Positions 16,634 through 25,545 of a DNA stretch of 64,000 nucleotides are shown here, piece by piece. The position numbers were made by a program, and so were the translations under genes. The stretch is taken from NCBI GenBank assembly GCA_003388505.1, contig QQVO01000065.1, positions 17,557-81,556 on the forward strand. The letters are read 5' to 3'. The stretch comes from Planctomycetota bacterium. Lineage in GTDB: Bacteria; Planctomycetota; Planctomycetia; Planctomycetales; Planctomycetaceae. Position 1 is the stretch's first letter, and each line of letters starts with the position of its first letter. A model generated the notes under the pieces. That model was given only the letters and a program-made list of their open reading frames with translations. It was not told the DNA's origin and did not search any database.

Positions 16634-17215
16634 ATGCTTCGCCAACTCACCGCCGAACAATTCCTCGACGAACGGTTCGAACTGCCCGACGGTGGGCAGT
16701 GGGCCGAACTTGTGGAGGGAATTCCGATCCTGCTGCAGCCGCCCGACCTCGACCACGGGACGACGGTCCTCAACCTCTCCAAAGCGCTGGCGGAGTACAT
16801 CGAGCGGACCGAGCGGGGCTATGCGTGCTTCGATCTCGGCCTGCACCTCACGCAGAGTCCCGACACCCTGCGATTCCCGGCGGCCTGTTACTTCGTCGAA
16901 GGCGAGCGATTCGCCGAGTCCGACAAGGCGTACACGAGGACCCGTCCCGTGCTGGTGATCGAGATGGCCTCCACAGCCGATCGCCGCCGGCAGATGACCG
17001 AGCGGGTGGAGGCGTACCTCGCCTGGGGTGTGCCGACGGTGTGGGTCATCGACCAGGCCGAGCGGTGCCTGCACGTCTGTTCGGCGAGCCGCCAGACGGC
17101 CGTCTACACCGAGGACGAGACGCTCGCCGCCGATTCCCCGCTCGACGGCCTCAGGCTGACGATTGCCGACCTGTTTGTCGAACCTGCCTGGTGGAACAAG
17201 AGGCCTGGTGGATGA
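16634..17215 (+). CDS. Uma2-family (DUF820) PD-(D/E)XK-like protein, one active-site residue doubtful
   Basis: About 193 residues. Features of the Uma2/DUF820 family: the N-terminal LTAEQF and LVEGIPIL blocks, then a core RPVLVIEMAS followed by AYLAWGVPTVWVID, the family's E-V-x-S and YL-x-x-GV-x-x-W-x-x-D pattern. Members have a restriction-endonuclease-like fold and are common in bacteria, with no settled function. In the usual R-x-PD-x-x-F block this protein reads RFPAACYF, so the catalytic Asp is Ala (about residue 83), and the later Lys appears as Arg. Catalysis may therefore be lost. ATG 16634 is chosen because it follows the upstream stop directly. Start at 16586 would overlap that gene. 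Confidence 0.75.
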   Translation: MLRQLTAEQFLDERFELPDGGQWAELVEGIPILLQPPDLDHGTTVLNLSKALAEYIERTERGYACFDLGLHLTQSPDTLRFPAACYFVEGERFAESDKAYTRTRPVLVIEMASTADRRRQMTERVEAYLAWGVPTVWVIDQAERCLHVCSASRQTAVYTEDETLAADSPLDGLRLTIADLFVEPAWWNKRPGG

Positions 17216-17224
17216 ATCGCCGCT

Positions 17225-18517
17225 CTATGCAAAAAGCTCGCTCATGATCCGCCCGTGCGGGATCAGACTCACCGGGCGTCCCGTGCGCGTGTAATACTCC
17301 TTGAGCGGATCGATCCCCAGCGAGTGCAGGATCGTGGCGCCCAGATCGTCGGGATGAATCTCGACGCCGTCGGCCGGTGCGGTTCCGTCGTCGTTCGTGC
17401 CGCCGATGAGCTGGCCCGGCGCGACGCCCGCGCCCGCCATCAGGCACCAGTTGGCGCGGGGGTAGTGATCCCGTCCCACGTTCTTGTTGATTGCCGGCGT
17501 CCGGCCGAACTCGCCCATCACCACCACCAGCGTCCGCTCCAGCATCCCTTTTTCTTCCAGCGCGCTCATCATCGCGGTCAGACCGTTATCGAGCGGGCCC
17601 AGCAGCCGCTGATGTCCGATGAAGTTGTCGGTATGCGTGTCCCACCCCTGGTTGGTGACCGTGACGAACTTCACGCCCGATTCGATCAGCCGGGTTGCGA
17701 GCAGGAGGCTCTGCCCCAGTTCGTCGCCGGCGAACAGGTTTCGGATGCTTTCCGGTTCGCTCCCGACATCGAACGCCGCCCGCGTCCGCTCGGACGTCAC
17801 CATGCTGTGCGCCTGCCGGCCGAACGTGTCGAGCGCCTCCAGCAGCGGGCTTTGCGTTTCGGCGTCGCGAAACCGGCGGTCGAGATCCTGCAGCAGGGCG
17901 TCGCGCTGTTGGACTTTTTCGACGGTCACCCCCTCGCTCAGAGTCAGACCGCGGACGGAAAACGTCGTCCCCGGTTTGGGCACGGCGTTCGTCTGAAACG
18001 GTCCGTACGCGTCCCCCATGTAGCCGGCGTTCCACTCGGTTCGCGGGATGGCGACGTACGGCGGCAGATCAGGGTCGCCCGGCATCTCTTTGCTCACGAT
18101 CGATCCGTACGATGGATGCTTCAGCGCCGGTCCCGGCCGGTTGCCGGTGGCGATGTAAGCCTGCCCCTGCGGATGGTCACCCGTCGTGTGGCTGATGCCG
18201 CGAATCAGCGTGAAGCGATCGACGATCTGCGCGAGCTGCGGCAAATGCTCGCAGACCACGAGCCCGGGGATGCTGGACTGGATGTTCCCGAACGGACCGC
18301 GCGTATCGGCCGGGCCTTCCGGTTTCATGTCGAGCGTGTCGAGATGCGCCGGTCCACCGGCCAGGTTGACGAACAGGACGGCGTCGGCCCGCCGCTCGCT
18401 GACGTCATTGGCGTTTGACAGCCGCAACCAGTCGGCGAGGGTGAGACCGGCAGCGCCGAGAGCGCCGGCCTGCAAGAGCGTTCGGCGGGTGATTCGACTT
18501 TGCTTCTGGTTCGACAT
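17225..18517 (-). CDS. DUF1501 protein, Tat-exported
   Basis: About 430 residues beginning MSNQKQSRITRRTLLQAGAL, a twin-arginine signal of the kind usual in DUF1501 proteins. The body carries the family landmarks AVLFVNLAGGPAHLDTLDMK, HLPQLAQIVDRFTLIRGISH, the long block with VVVMGEFGRTPAINKNVGRDH and a C-terminal HPDDLGATILHSLGID. The fold is related to alkaline phosphatase/sulfatase. Planctomycetes carry many copies, typically next to DUF1549/DUF1553 genes as here, and their role is not established. ATG 18517 starts the Tat signal; the frame opens earlier at 18565. It follows the LRR-DUF1549 gene by about 100 bases on the same strand. Confidence 0.9.
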   Translation of the reverse strand: MSNQKQSRITRRTLLQAGALGAAGLTLADWLRLSNANDVSERRADAVLFVNLAGGPAHLDTLDMKPEGPADTRGPFGNIQSSIPGLVVCEHLPQLAQIVDRFTLIRGISHTTGDHPQGQAYIATGNRPGPALKHPSYGSIVSKEMPGDPDLPPYVAIPRTEWNAGYMGDAYGPFQTNAVPKPGTTFSVRGLTLSEGVTVEKVQQRDALLQDLDRRFRDAETQSPLLEALDTFGRQAHSMVTSERTRAAFDVGSEPESIRNLFAGDELGQSLLLATRLIESGVKFVTVTNQGWDTHTDNFIGHQRLLGPLDNGLTAMMSALEEKGMLERTLVVVMGEFGRTPAINKNVGRDHYPRANWCLMAGAGVAPGQLIGGTNDDGTAPADGVEIHPDDLGATILHSLGIDPLKEYYTRTGRPVSLIPHGRIMSELFA

Positions 18518-18621
18518 GGGAGTCGTTGCCTGCTTGGTGTTTCGTAGCGTGTAGGGTGTGTCCAACGCACCGGTCGGACCGCGCGGCTCGGCGGGAGCCT
18601 CGCCCTCCCTTAAGATTTGAA

Positions 18622-21600
18622 TCAGTGATTCGTCAGGAATTCCTGCGTATTGAGCAGAGCCCAGAGCAGGTCGTGCATTCCGTCCGGTATCGTCTCTGCT
18701 TCCTGCACGTGCTTTCGCGATCTTTGCAACTCGGCTTCTTCCGGCAATCGGCTGACGGTCCGCAGGTAGGCCTGCTTGATGAACTCGTCGATTTGACCGG
18801 CGGGATCGGTTGCCGCCTCATCAGAGACGGTCCTCTGCGCTTTCTCTGTCTCGGCCAGCCAGCCGTCGTTCCGAGTCAGCCAGTTGAGCAGTTCTTCGTC
18901 GTTGCGGACGTAGAGCGACTGCAACAGTGTCGGTTGCGATTGCCGCTCGCAATCGCAGTTCGTATTCCTGAGCGGCTTGCCGAAGATCAGCAGCGGATAC
19001 TCGAGACTGCTCGCCATCACCGATCGGGGATGATGCGCGATCTTCCGCTGATTCACGTTGCCGGCCCAATTCGCCATTTGCGCATCGGAGGCCGTGGCCT
19101 GCAGAATTGCGTCGATCGTCACCTCGGCCGGCAGCCTGCGAATCTGAGCGTGCGAGAAGTTTTTCGAGTCGGTGCGATTCGTCTCGTTCGTCCGCCAGCT
19201 CAACTGGTAGGTACGGCTGCCCGTGATCGTGCGGTGCAGCCATTTGAAGTCGTAACCGTTGGCGATGAACTCGCGCGACAGCCAGTCGAGCAGCGGCCCG
19301 TTGCTGGGCGGATTGGCGAGATTCATGTCGTCCGGAGGGTCGACGATTCCGACGCCGAAGTAGTGCGCCCACACGCGATTGACCATCGCCCGTGCGAAGT
19401 ACGGATTCTCCTCGCTGAACAGCCAGGCGGCGAGCGGTTCGCGCGGATCCGCATAGTCGTTCAGATCGAACGTCGCGTCTCCAAGCAGCTTTGCGATCTG
19501 CGGGTTTTCGGCAGGCGGCTCGATGTAGATCTCGTTCCACGGAATCGGCAGCCCCTCCGCCGCCACCCGCATGTACATCTGCCTCCGCAGCGCCGCCGTG
19601 TCGAGCTTCACCGGCACGCCGAGCTTGTGCTTGAGCTGCGTCTGGTCTTCGCGCGCTTCCGGCGAAACGCCCGCCTTGATCCGCGTAAAGAACTGAGTGA
19701 ACTGTTCAAAGTCCTGCTTCGACCACTGGTCAAACGGATGCTTGTGGCATTGCGCACACTCCAGCCGAACCCCGAGAAACACATAGCCGAAGGAGAGGGC
19801 CCGGTCGGTCGGTGTCTGGTTGTTGCTCTTGAACCAGTAGTAGTGCATCGAGTTGTCGTGCGCGGTGAAGTCCTCCGGCTCCTGCCGGCGGAGGTACGTG
19901 CTGTGCCGCGCGGCATAATCGGCATACGTTTCGCCCGGCGCTCGGCTCGTGGCCAGGATCAGCCCGGCCGCAATCTCGTCCCAGCCGACGTTGTCCTCGA
20001 TCCGGCGTCTGAGCCACGCCGCCCACTGGCCGGCGGCGGGGGAATTCATATCAGTCGTCCCGAGATGCTGTGAATTGCATCCCGTCAGATCGGCCAGCTT
20101 CATCGTCCACCATTCGATGTAGGCCGGTGTCTCCAGCAGTTCGTCGATCTTGCGCGACCGTTTGTCAGGCGACTCGTCGGCGAGAAAGCTGCGGACATCC
20201 TCCGGAGTCGGCAGCGTCCCGTGGATATCGAGGCTCACACGGCGCAGGAACTCCTCGTCGGTGCATAGTTCCGATGGGACGATGCCCAGCTTCGAAAGCT
20301 TGTCAACGACCAGCTCATCCAACGGCGTCGGCGCCGGGACGTCCGGGAAGCTCTCGCCTGCCAGATCAGACACAGCCAGCATCACGGGCGTCGCGACGAC
20401 GCTGTTGTCATAGTAGACGACGATATGCGTATCGCCCGGAGAACTGCATTCAATCAGTCCGTTCCGCGTCACCGTCGCCACGTCTTCGTCGTTGGATTCG
20501 AATCGTGACAGGCAGGTCACATCCTCTCGCGTTCCGTCCGACCAGACGGCCACGCACTGCAGTTGCACGGTTTCACTCGGCCGGGCGAACACGACTTCAC
20601 CCGGCGTGACGTCCACGCGGATCAGCTTGCGGGGACCGTCGACTGCCCCCTGTGCGCCACGTGCAATCCAGCGGCGCAGCATCTGGTATTCCCAGCCTCC
20701 CGCCTCGAATCGCAAGCCCCCGTCGTGATCTTCCTGCAGCGTCGGCTTCAGCAGGATCAGGCTCTGCTCCGGGTTCTCCAGGTCGACGCGCGGCTCCTCC
20801 CCGCCGGCCAGCGCTTCGATGTCGGCCTCGAAGTCGTAGCCGAACATCGACAGCCGGAAGCCGCCCTGTCCCTGAAACGAACCGTGACACGTGCGTCCGT
20901 TGCAGCCGAGCCGTCCGAGCAGAGGGATCACGTGCCGCTGAAAGTCCGGGACCGTTTCGTCGTCGGCAATCCGCTCATTCATCGGAGCCAGGACCTCAGT
21001 TTCGCCCGGCGCTGCGGGTTCCGGTTCCGTATTGTCCGTTGCGGCGCCGGCAAGTTCCTCCCCATCCAGGAATCGCTGCCACGCATCCCGTTCTGCACCC
21101 GGCGCCGGGTTGACGCGAACCCGTGCAACGTTTGGCAGTGCCGCGACGACGTCCGATTCGCTGAGATCCGTTTCGTAGAGAAACACCAGCTCCAGCTTGG
21201 GCAGGGACGCGAGTGCGGTGAGCGACTCCAGAGAAACGTTCGTTCCCGACAGGTCGAGCGACTCCAGCGACTCCAGTTTCGACAGGTGGACCAGTCCCGC
21301 GCCGGTGATCTCCGTTCCACTCAGATCGAGATCCCGCAACGTTGCCAGCCGTCCGACTTGTTCCAGCCCCGCATCGCTCACCCGCGTGTCCGAAAGCCGC
21401 AGGGCGTCGAGATTCGTCAATCCCACCAGCGACTCCAGGCCGGCGTCGGTGATTTCGAGCCCTTCCAGCGAGAGCATCGTGAGCGCCTCGAGCCCTGCGA
21501 TGCTCTTGAGCCCTTCGTCAGTCACGCCGGTGCGGTCGAGATACAGCCGCTCCAGTTTCACGAGTCCTTCCAGCGAAGGCATCGCGGCGTCGGTCAGCCC

Positions 21601-21912
21601 CGAGTCCGACAGGAAGAACGTGTCGAGATTCGTCAGCCCGGCAACGTGTTTGATTCCTTCGTCGGTGACGTTCGGCGTGACGACCGCCAGGTAATCGAGC
21701 TGCGCGAAGGCCGCGACGTGAGCCACGTGCTCATCGGTCACGACCGGTTTGCTGAAGCGGACGAACCGTACCGTCCCGTCGCGATTCTTCTGAATGTTGG
21801 ACGCAATCCCCTGGATCGCCTCGATCGCGGCCTGCTGCTCAGGCGGTGTTTCGGCCCGTCCGGTCGAAACGATCGACAAGGAAAGGAGGGCCAATTGCAG
21901 CGTCTTGCACAT
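18622..21912 (-). CDS. LRR - DUF1549 - DUF1553 exported protein with CxxCH-type motifs
   Basis: A 1096-residue exported protein. Order: signal peptide 1-20; about nine leucine-rich-repeat units from about 45 to 260 (for example LTNLDTFFLSDSGLTDAAMP); a short block with CNGRTCHGS (about 336), a C-x4-C-H motif of planctomycete cytochrome-c-like PSCyt modules; a bacterial Ig-like BIG_2 domain (about 430-515); DUF1549 (about 540-745) including CAQCHKHPFD, a true CxxCH; DUF1553 (about 800-1060). DUF1549/1553 proteins are planctomycete-specific and uncharacterised; the haem-type motifs suggest redox activity. The LRR N terminus is less common than a plain PSCyt module. It is upstream of, and probably co-transcribed with, the DUF1501 gene. 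Confidence 0.88.
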   Translation of the reverse strand: MCKTLQLALLSLSIVSTGRAETPPEQQAAIEAIQGIASNIQKNRDGTVRFVRFSKPVVTDEHVAHVAAFAQLDYLAVVTPNVTDEGIKHVAGLTNLDTFFLSDSGLTDAAMPSLEGLVKLERLYLDRTGVTDEGLKSIAGLEALTMLSLEGLEITDAGLESLVGLTNLDALRLSDTRVSDAGLEQVGRLATLRDLDLSGTEITGAGLVHLSKLESLESLDLSGTNVSLESLTALASLPKLELVFLYETDLSESDVVAALPNVARVRVNPAPGAERDAWQRFLDGEELAGAATDNTEPEPAAPGETEVLAPMNERIADDETVPDFQRHVIPLLGRLGCNGRTCHGSFQGQGGFRLSMFGYDFEADIEALAGGEEPRVDLENPEQSLILLKPTLQEDHDGGLRFEAGGWEYQMLRRWIARGAQGAVDGPRKLIRVDVTPGEVVFARPSETVQLQCVAVWSDGTREDVTCLSRFESNDEDVATVTRNGLIECSSPGDTHIVVYYDNSVVATPVMLAVSDLAGESFPDVPAPTPLDELVVDKLSKLGIVPSELCTDEEFLRRVSLDIHGTLPTPEDVRSFLADESPDKRSRKIDELLETPAYIEWWTMKLADLTGCNSQHLGTTDMNSPAAGQWAAWLRRRIEDNVGWDEIAAGLILATSRAPGETYADYAARHSTYLRRQEPEDFTAHDNSMHYYWFKSNNQTPTDRALSFGYVFLGVRLECAQCHKHPFDQWSKQDFEQFTQFFTRIKAGVSPEAREDQTQLKHKLGVPVKLDTAALRRQMYMRVAAEGLPIPWNEIYIEPPAENPQIAKLLGDATFDLNDYADPREPLAAWLFSEENPYFARAMVNRVWAHYFGVGIVDPPDDMNLANPPSNGPLLDWLSREFIANGYDFKWLHRTITGSRTYQLSWRTNETNRTDSKNFSHAQIRRLPAEVTIDAILQATASDAQMANWAGNVNQRKIAHHPRSVMASSLEYPLLIFGKPLRNTNCDCERQSQPTLLQSLYVRNDEELLNWLTRNDGWLAETEKAQRTVSDEAATDPAGQIDEFIKQAYLRTVSRLPEEAELQRSRKHVQEAETIPDGMHDLLWALLNTQEFLTNH

Positions 21913-22344
21913 GGATTCAAACCCGTTCGCGTTCTACATTCGCGCGCATTTCCAGCGACTGCCCTCCGGATTCTTGATTCATTAGGTTACTTTCTTCCTG
22001 GAAGTTGTTGCACTTGGGTCAAGTTTCTTTCCAGGCGAGCGGCGAGGCGTAAGCCCGCCGATTCGTCCTCCGGAAGGCTCGCACTGTCCGAGGCCCTGCC
22101 TCATTAGATCAAACTTTACTTGCGCGTTCCAGACCCTGTCGCGTGCGTGGGGATCGGCGCGGCTTCGGCCGGGGGAATGCGGCGCAGCTTGTTGCAGCCC
22201 TTGCATGGCGGTACTCTCAGCGAAGTTTCGGCTCGCTACGGCGAAGCGACAGTCACGCCATGCGGCCCTGAGGCGCCGGTGCGACCCGATTGGGCGACAG
22301 CCCGGATTTCATATTTCGTCCGCGACCGCTGATTGGAGCGTGGC
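21913..22344. other. divergent intergenic region
   Basis: 432 bases between the LRR-DUF1549 gene (minus) and the Coa1-like gene (plus). An inverted copy of repeat family F fills 21986-22107; the rest should carry the two promoters, for which no clear motif was seen. Confidence 0.6.
21986..22107 (-). repeat. dispersed repeat family F, copy 3 (inverted)
   Basis: Reverse complement of the element at 694-806 and 27341-27450. On the plus strand it begins GGTTACTTTCTTCCTGGAAG, goes through GTTGTTGCACTTGGGTCAAG and ends GTCCGAGGCCCTGCCTCATT. Ends are well conserved, the middle is not. Confidence 0.6.
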
Positions 22345-23061
22345 ATGAGTCACTCCGAAGACAATTCGACGAAAATCCTCATCATCATCCTGGCCGTGCT
22401 GGGCGGCGGAATGTTCGTCTGCTGCGGCGTCGGCGTGGGCGCTTTTTTCTGGATGCGATCGGCCTTCGAAGACCTGAGTGACTTCGTCGATGACGGAATG
22501 GCCGATTTCGACCAGCAGGTCCAGACTGACATCGAAGACAATCCGGTCATTGTCGAGCACATCGGCCGCATTACGCACTTCGAGAGCGATTTCGACCTCT
22601 CCATCGAAGAAGACTACGACGAGGTGTGGGTCTTCGATGTCTCAGGGGATCGAGGTTCGGGAACGCTCCGCGCCGAGTGCATCACGGTGGACGAATGGAC
22701 CGAATCGGTGCCGAGAGCCGAACTCACACTCGACAACGGAGAGGTCTTTCAACTCTTCCCGGACAATCCGCTTCCGGCCGAGAACCAGCGGGACATCGGG
22801 GTCCGAGCCGCCCTTGAAGATCATCCGGTCATCCTCGAACACATCGGCGAGATCACGCGGCTCGAAAGCGACTACGACTTATGGCTGGAGGAGCCCGGAT
22901 ATGACGTCTGGCCGTTTCACGTCGAGGGGGAGAAAGGCAGCGGCCTGCTCCGCGCGGAGTGCGTGACCGAAGATCACTTCATCTACGAAGTCCCTAGCGC
23001 CGTCCTCAAGCTCGAATCCGGCGAGACCATTCAACTCTTCCCGGATAACCCGCTGGAATAA
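22345..23061 (+). CDS. membrane-anchored protein with two Coa1-like domains
   Basis: About 238 residues. One N-terminal helix (ILIIILAVLGGGMFVCCGVG) then two tandem domains of about 90 residues. Each starts with an E-D-N/H-P-V-I-x-E-H-I-G-x-I stretch, continues through a variable ESDFDL/ESDYDL strand, an F-x-V-x-G-x-x-G-S-G-x-L-R-A-E-C block, and ends in G-E-x-x-Q-L-F-P-D-N-P-L. The NPVI-x-EH-x-G and G-x-L-x-AE pattern resembles the Coa1/cytochrome oxidase assembly factor family. Two internal copies this similar imply a recent duplication. ATG 22345 has GGAG seven bases upstream; the earlier ATG 22333 is less favoured. No oxidase genes are adjacent. Confidence 0.6.
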   Translation: MSHSEDNSTKILIIILAVLGGGMFVCCGVGVGAFFWMRSAFEDLSDFVDDGMADFDQQVQTDIEDNPVIVEHIGRITHFESDFDLSIEEDYDEVWVFDVSGDRGSGTLRAECITVDEWTESVPRAELTLDNGEVFQLFPDNPLPAENQRDIGVRAALEDHPVILEHIGEITRLESDYDLWLEEPGYDVWPFHVEGEKGSGLLRAECVTEDHFIYEVPSAVLKLESGETIQLFPDNPLE

Positions 23062-23119
23062 TCCGCAAGCGACAGCAAGCACCGCGCGCCCCGGCGGACC
23101 GCATAATGCGACCCGAGAC

Positions 23120-24136
23120 ATGAACGACTCAACACGACCCTCCGCGCGAATCATTCGCAACGGCGTCACGCGCCGCGATCTGTTGAAGCAGGTCGCCCTC
23201 GGCACAGCGAGCGCGGGACTGATGCCATCGACTTTGTCATCGCTTCACGCAGCAACGGACTCCACCACTCCGATCATCGACACCCACATGCACGTCTGGG
23301 CCGACGATCCGCAGCGGTATCCATTCGATCATCCCTACATCGACGATTTCGCCGGCGCGCCGCACGAAGCGACCGTCGAGATGCTGGTCGACGACATGGA
23401 CCGGAACGACTGCACCCATGCCGTGCTGGTGCAGGTCATCTACCACGGCTGGGACAACAGCTACGTTGCCGATTGCGTCCAGCGCTTTCCCGACCGGATG
23501 CAGGCGCACGGACTGATTGACCCCACCGATCCCCAGGTCGCCGACAAACTCGCCTACTGGATGGAAGAGCGCGGACTCAGCGGAATGCGGTTCAGTCCGA
23601 TCTACTATCAGGACGGCCGGCACGGCGGCGACGCCTGGCTCGACGCCGACCACACGCACAAACTCTGGCGGCGGGCGGAGACGCTGGGCGCAGTCTTCAA
23701 CTTCTTCATCGCCGCGCCGCAACTGCCGAAATTGGAGACGATGGTCAGGGCGCACCCTGACGTGCGTGTCATCGTGGATCATTTCAGCCAGATCGATCTC
23801 GGCGCGGACGATCCCGAACCCGACTTCCAGCGACTCCTCAAGATGGCCGACTACCCCAATGTCTGGGTCAAGGTCTCGGAGTTGAGTTCCGTGTCGGCCT
23901 CCGGCGAGTATCCTTTCCCCGATGCCTATCCGTACGTGAAACGGGTCTATGAGGCGTTCGGTCCGGATCGGTTGCTGTTCGGCACCGGTTATCCCGGTGC
24001 AGCCCGCGCCGCCTACGACCGGCCGACGCTCGCGCAGGAGATCGCTTTGCTGCACGACCTGATTCCGTTCTTCAGCGACGAAGACCGGCAGAAGATTCTC
24101 GGCCGCAACGCCGCCGAATTGTGGGGCTTCGTCTAA
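23120..24136 (+). CDS. Tat-exported amidohydrolase (amidohydrolase 2 family)
   Basis: A 338-residue protein with a Tat signal (RNGVTRRDLLKQVALGTASA) and a TIM-barrel metal-dependent hydrolase domain of the amidohydrolase-related (TIM-barrel, 2-pyrone-4,6-dicarboxylic acid hydrolase-like) type. Metal ligands are visible: DTHMHVW near the start of the mature protein, later a VIVDHFS His and, near the end, LLFGTGYPG (in many relatives this is GSDYP, so the Asp is replaced by Thr here). Substrate unknown; export suggests an extracytoplasmic sugar lactone or similar. It starts 58 bases after the Coa1-like gene and may share its transcript. Confidence 0.8.
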   Translation: MNDSTRPSARIIRNGVTRRDLLKQVALGTASAGLMPSTLSSLHAATDSTTPIIDTHMHVWADDPQRYPFDHPYIDDFAGAPHEATVEMLVDDMDRNDCTHAVLVQVIYHGWDNSYVADCVQRFPDRMQAHGLIDPTDPQVADKLAYWMEERGLSGMRFSPIYYQDGRHGGDAWLDADHTHKLWRRAETLGAVFNFFIAAPQLPKLETMVRAHPDVRVIVDHFSQIDLGADDPEPDFQRLLKMADYPNVWVKVSELSSVSASGEYPFPDAYPYVKRVYEAFGPDRLLFGTGYPGAARAAYDRPTLAQEIALLHDLIPFFSDEDRQKILGRNAAELWGFV

Positions 24137-24588
24137 CCGCGGAGGCGCACCGCGTCGCAGGACAGGCAGATTGAAGCCGACTTGTGTGTCAACGACAGGT
24201 TTTCAACCCTGTCAGTTACACACAAGTCGACCGGGGCCCGGCCCCAAGCGATTCTCGAACAGGACACAGATTTTCGCCGATTCGGCGGATCGGCACGGAT
24301 TTCGCGAGGAATCCCTTCAAGAGGCGGCAGGGTCGAGATCGCATCGATTCAGGCGTGAATACTCTGCACTGCACCGAAAGCAATCAGCGAAAATCGGTCC
24401 CATCCGTGGTCATCCGCGTTCCATTCGAATCTTTCGAAGAGTCACTCAATCGGGGATCGAGAATAGTGGGACTTTGAACTGCAGGCCTGACCGGCTCCGC
24501 CTCTTCGTTCCCCGCGCCGGGAAAGCGCGCGACACCGGTTGCAGCCGGTCGCACCACTCCCTATACCCGGTTGGCACTTACGCATCGC
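24137..24588. other. intergenic gap with a dispersed repeat
   Basis: 452 bases, most of which is repeat family A copy 1. No convincing gene. The final 100 bases must contain the start region of ribF. Confidence 0.6.
24250..24466 (+). repeat. large imperfect palindrome, dispersed repeat family A, copy 1
   Basis: About 215 bases. Left arm starts ATTCTCGAACAGGACACAGA and continues through CGGCGGATCGGCACGGATT; right arm reads CAATCAGCGAAAATCGGTCC and CATCCGTGGTCATCCGCG, which is an imperfect reverse complement of the left arm. The same two arms with a variable middle recur at 48146-48360 and 49736-49975. A GGGCCCGG motif precedes it here and at copy 2. Confidence 0.75.
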
Positions 24589-25545
24589 GTGCGCGGATTG
24601 TACCCGTCGATGGACAGGCAGACCGGATTTCAGAATCGCGAGGCCTATCGCGGGGGGTTGCTGTCGATCGGCAACTTCGACGGCGTGCACCGCGGTCACC
24701 AGCGGATCATTTCCACGCTCACCGCCGCGGCGCGAGAGCGCGGCCGCCCCGCCGTCGTCATGACGTTCGAACCCCATCCGATTCGCGTCCTCGCCCCCGA
24801 CCGGGCCCCCCCGCAACTCTCGACGCTCGATCGCAAGGCGGAACTGCTGGAGCAACTCGGCGTCGATTGCCTGATCGCGATGCCGACCGACCGGGCGCTG
24901 CTCGACCTCTCGCCCGAGGAGTTCTTTTCGCAGGTCGTCCGCGGCGAAATCGACGCCTCCGGCATGGTGGAAGGGGAAAACTTCTGTTTCGGCCGCGATC
25001 GAGCGGGCACGGTCGAAACGCTGGACCGTCTCTGCCGGGAGTCCGGAATTTCGCTGACAGTCGTGAACCATGTTTCGCTGGGGGATTTGACGGTCTCATC
25101 AAGCGCCGTTCGCAAAGCAATTTCGGAAGGTCGCGTTGCGGAGGCCGTCGCGATGCTGGGGCATCCCTATCGGGTGCGCGGCCGCGTGGAACCCGGCGCC
25201 GCCCGAGGAGGCGCGATCGGGTTTCCGACTGCGAACCTCAGCGGCGTCGAAACGCTGCTGCCCGCCGACGGGGTCTATGCAGGCGTCGCGGAGGTCGACG
25301 GCGTCCGTTATGCGGCAGCGGTCCACCTCGGCGCTAATCCCACGTTCGGTGAAACGAAACGCAAGCTCGAAGTGCATTTGATCGACTATTCCGGCGGCCC
25401 GCTTTATGATCGGGAGCTTGCGGTCGATCTGATCGACCGCGTGCGGGGTACGCTCGACTTCGGGGACGCCGCAGCGCTGCAGACACAATTGCGGGCCGAT
25501 ATCGCTCGCGTCGCCGGGATCGTCGGCGAAGGGGAGCCGGAATGA
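24589..25545 (+). CDS. ribF: bifunctional riboflavin kinase / FAD synthetase
   Basis: Makes FMN from riboflavin and then FAD. The N-terminal nucleotidyltransferase has LLSIGNFDGVHRGHQRII (the H-x-G-H of the family), FEPHP, LSPEEFFSQVV and VSSSAVRKAISEG; the C-terminal kinase has AIGFPTANL, GVYAGVA, NPTFGETKRKLEVHL and DLIDRVRGTLDF. About 319 residues, normal for RibF. The start is uncertain: TTG 24571, GTG 24589 (giving VRGL, as in the usual M-x-x-x-RGL start) and ATG 24610 are all in frame; 24589 fits the family best. It overlaps the next gene by 4 bases (ATGA), so the two are translationally coupled. Confidence 0.92.
   Translation: MRGLYPSMDRQTGFQNREAYRGGLLSIGNFDGVHRGHQRIISTLTAAARERGRPAVVMTFEPHPIRVLAPDRAPPQLSTLDRKAELLEQLGVDCLIAMPTDRALLDLSPEEFFSQVVRGEIDASGMVEGENFCFGRDRAGTVETLDRLCRESGISLTVVNHVSLGDLTVSSSAVRKAISEGRVAEAVAMLGHPYRVRGRVEPGAARGGAIGFPTANLSGVETLLPADGVYAGVAEVDGVRYAAAVHLGANPTFGETKRKLEVHLIDYSGGPLYDRELAVDLIDRVRGTLDFGDAAALQTQLRADIARVAGIVGEGEPE

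Noticed and set aside
18526..20073. Long plus-strand frame opposite the DUF1549 gene, similar to ones at 40493-42031 and 20563-22107
   Set aside because: These are antisense frames made long by the codon bias and high GC; no homology-like motifs and no ribosome sites.
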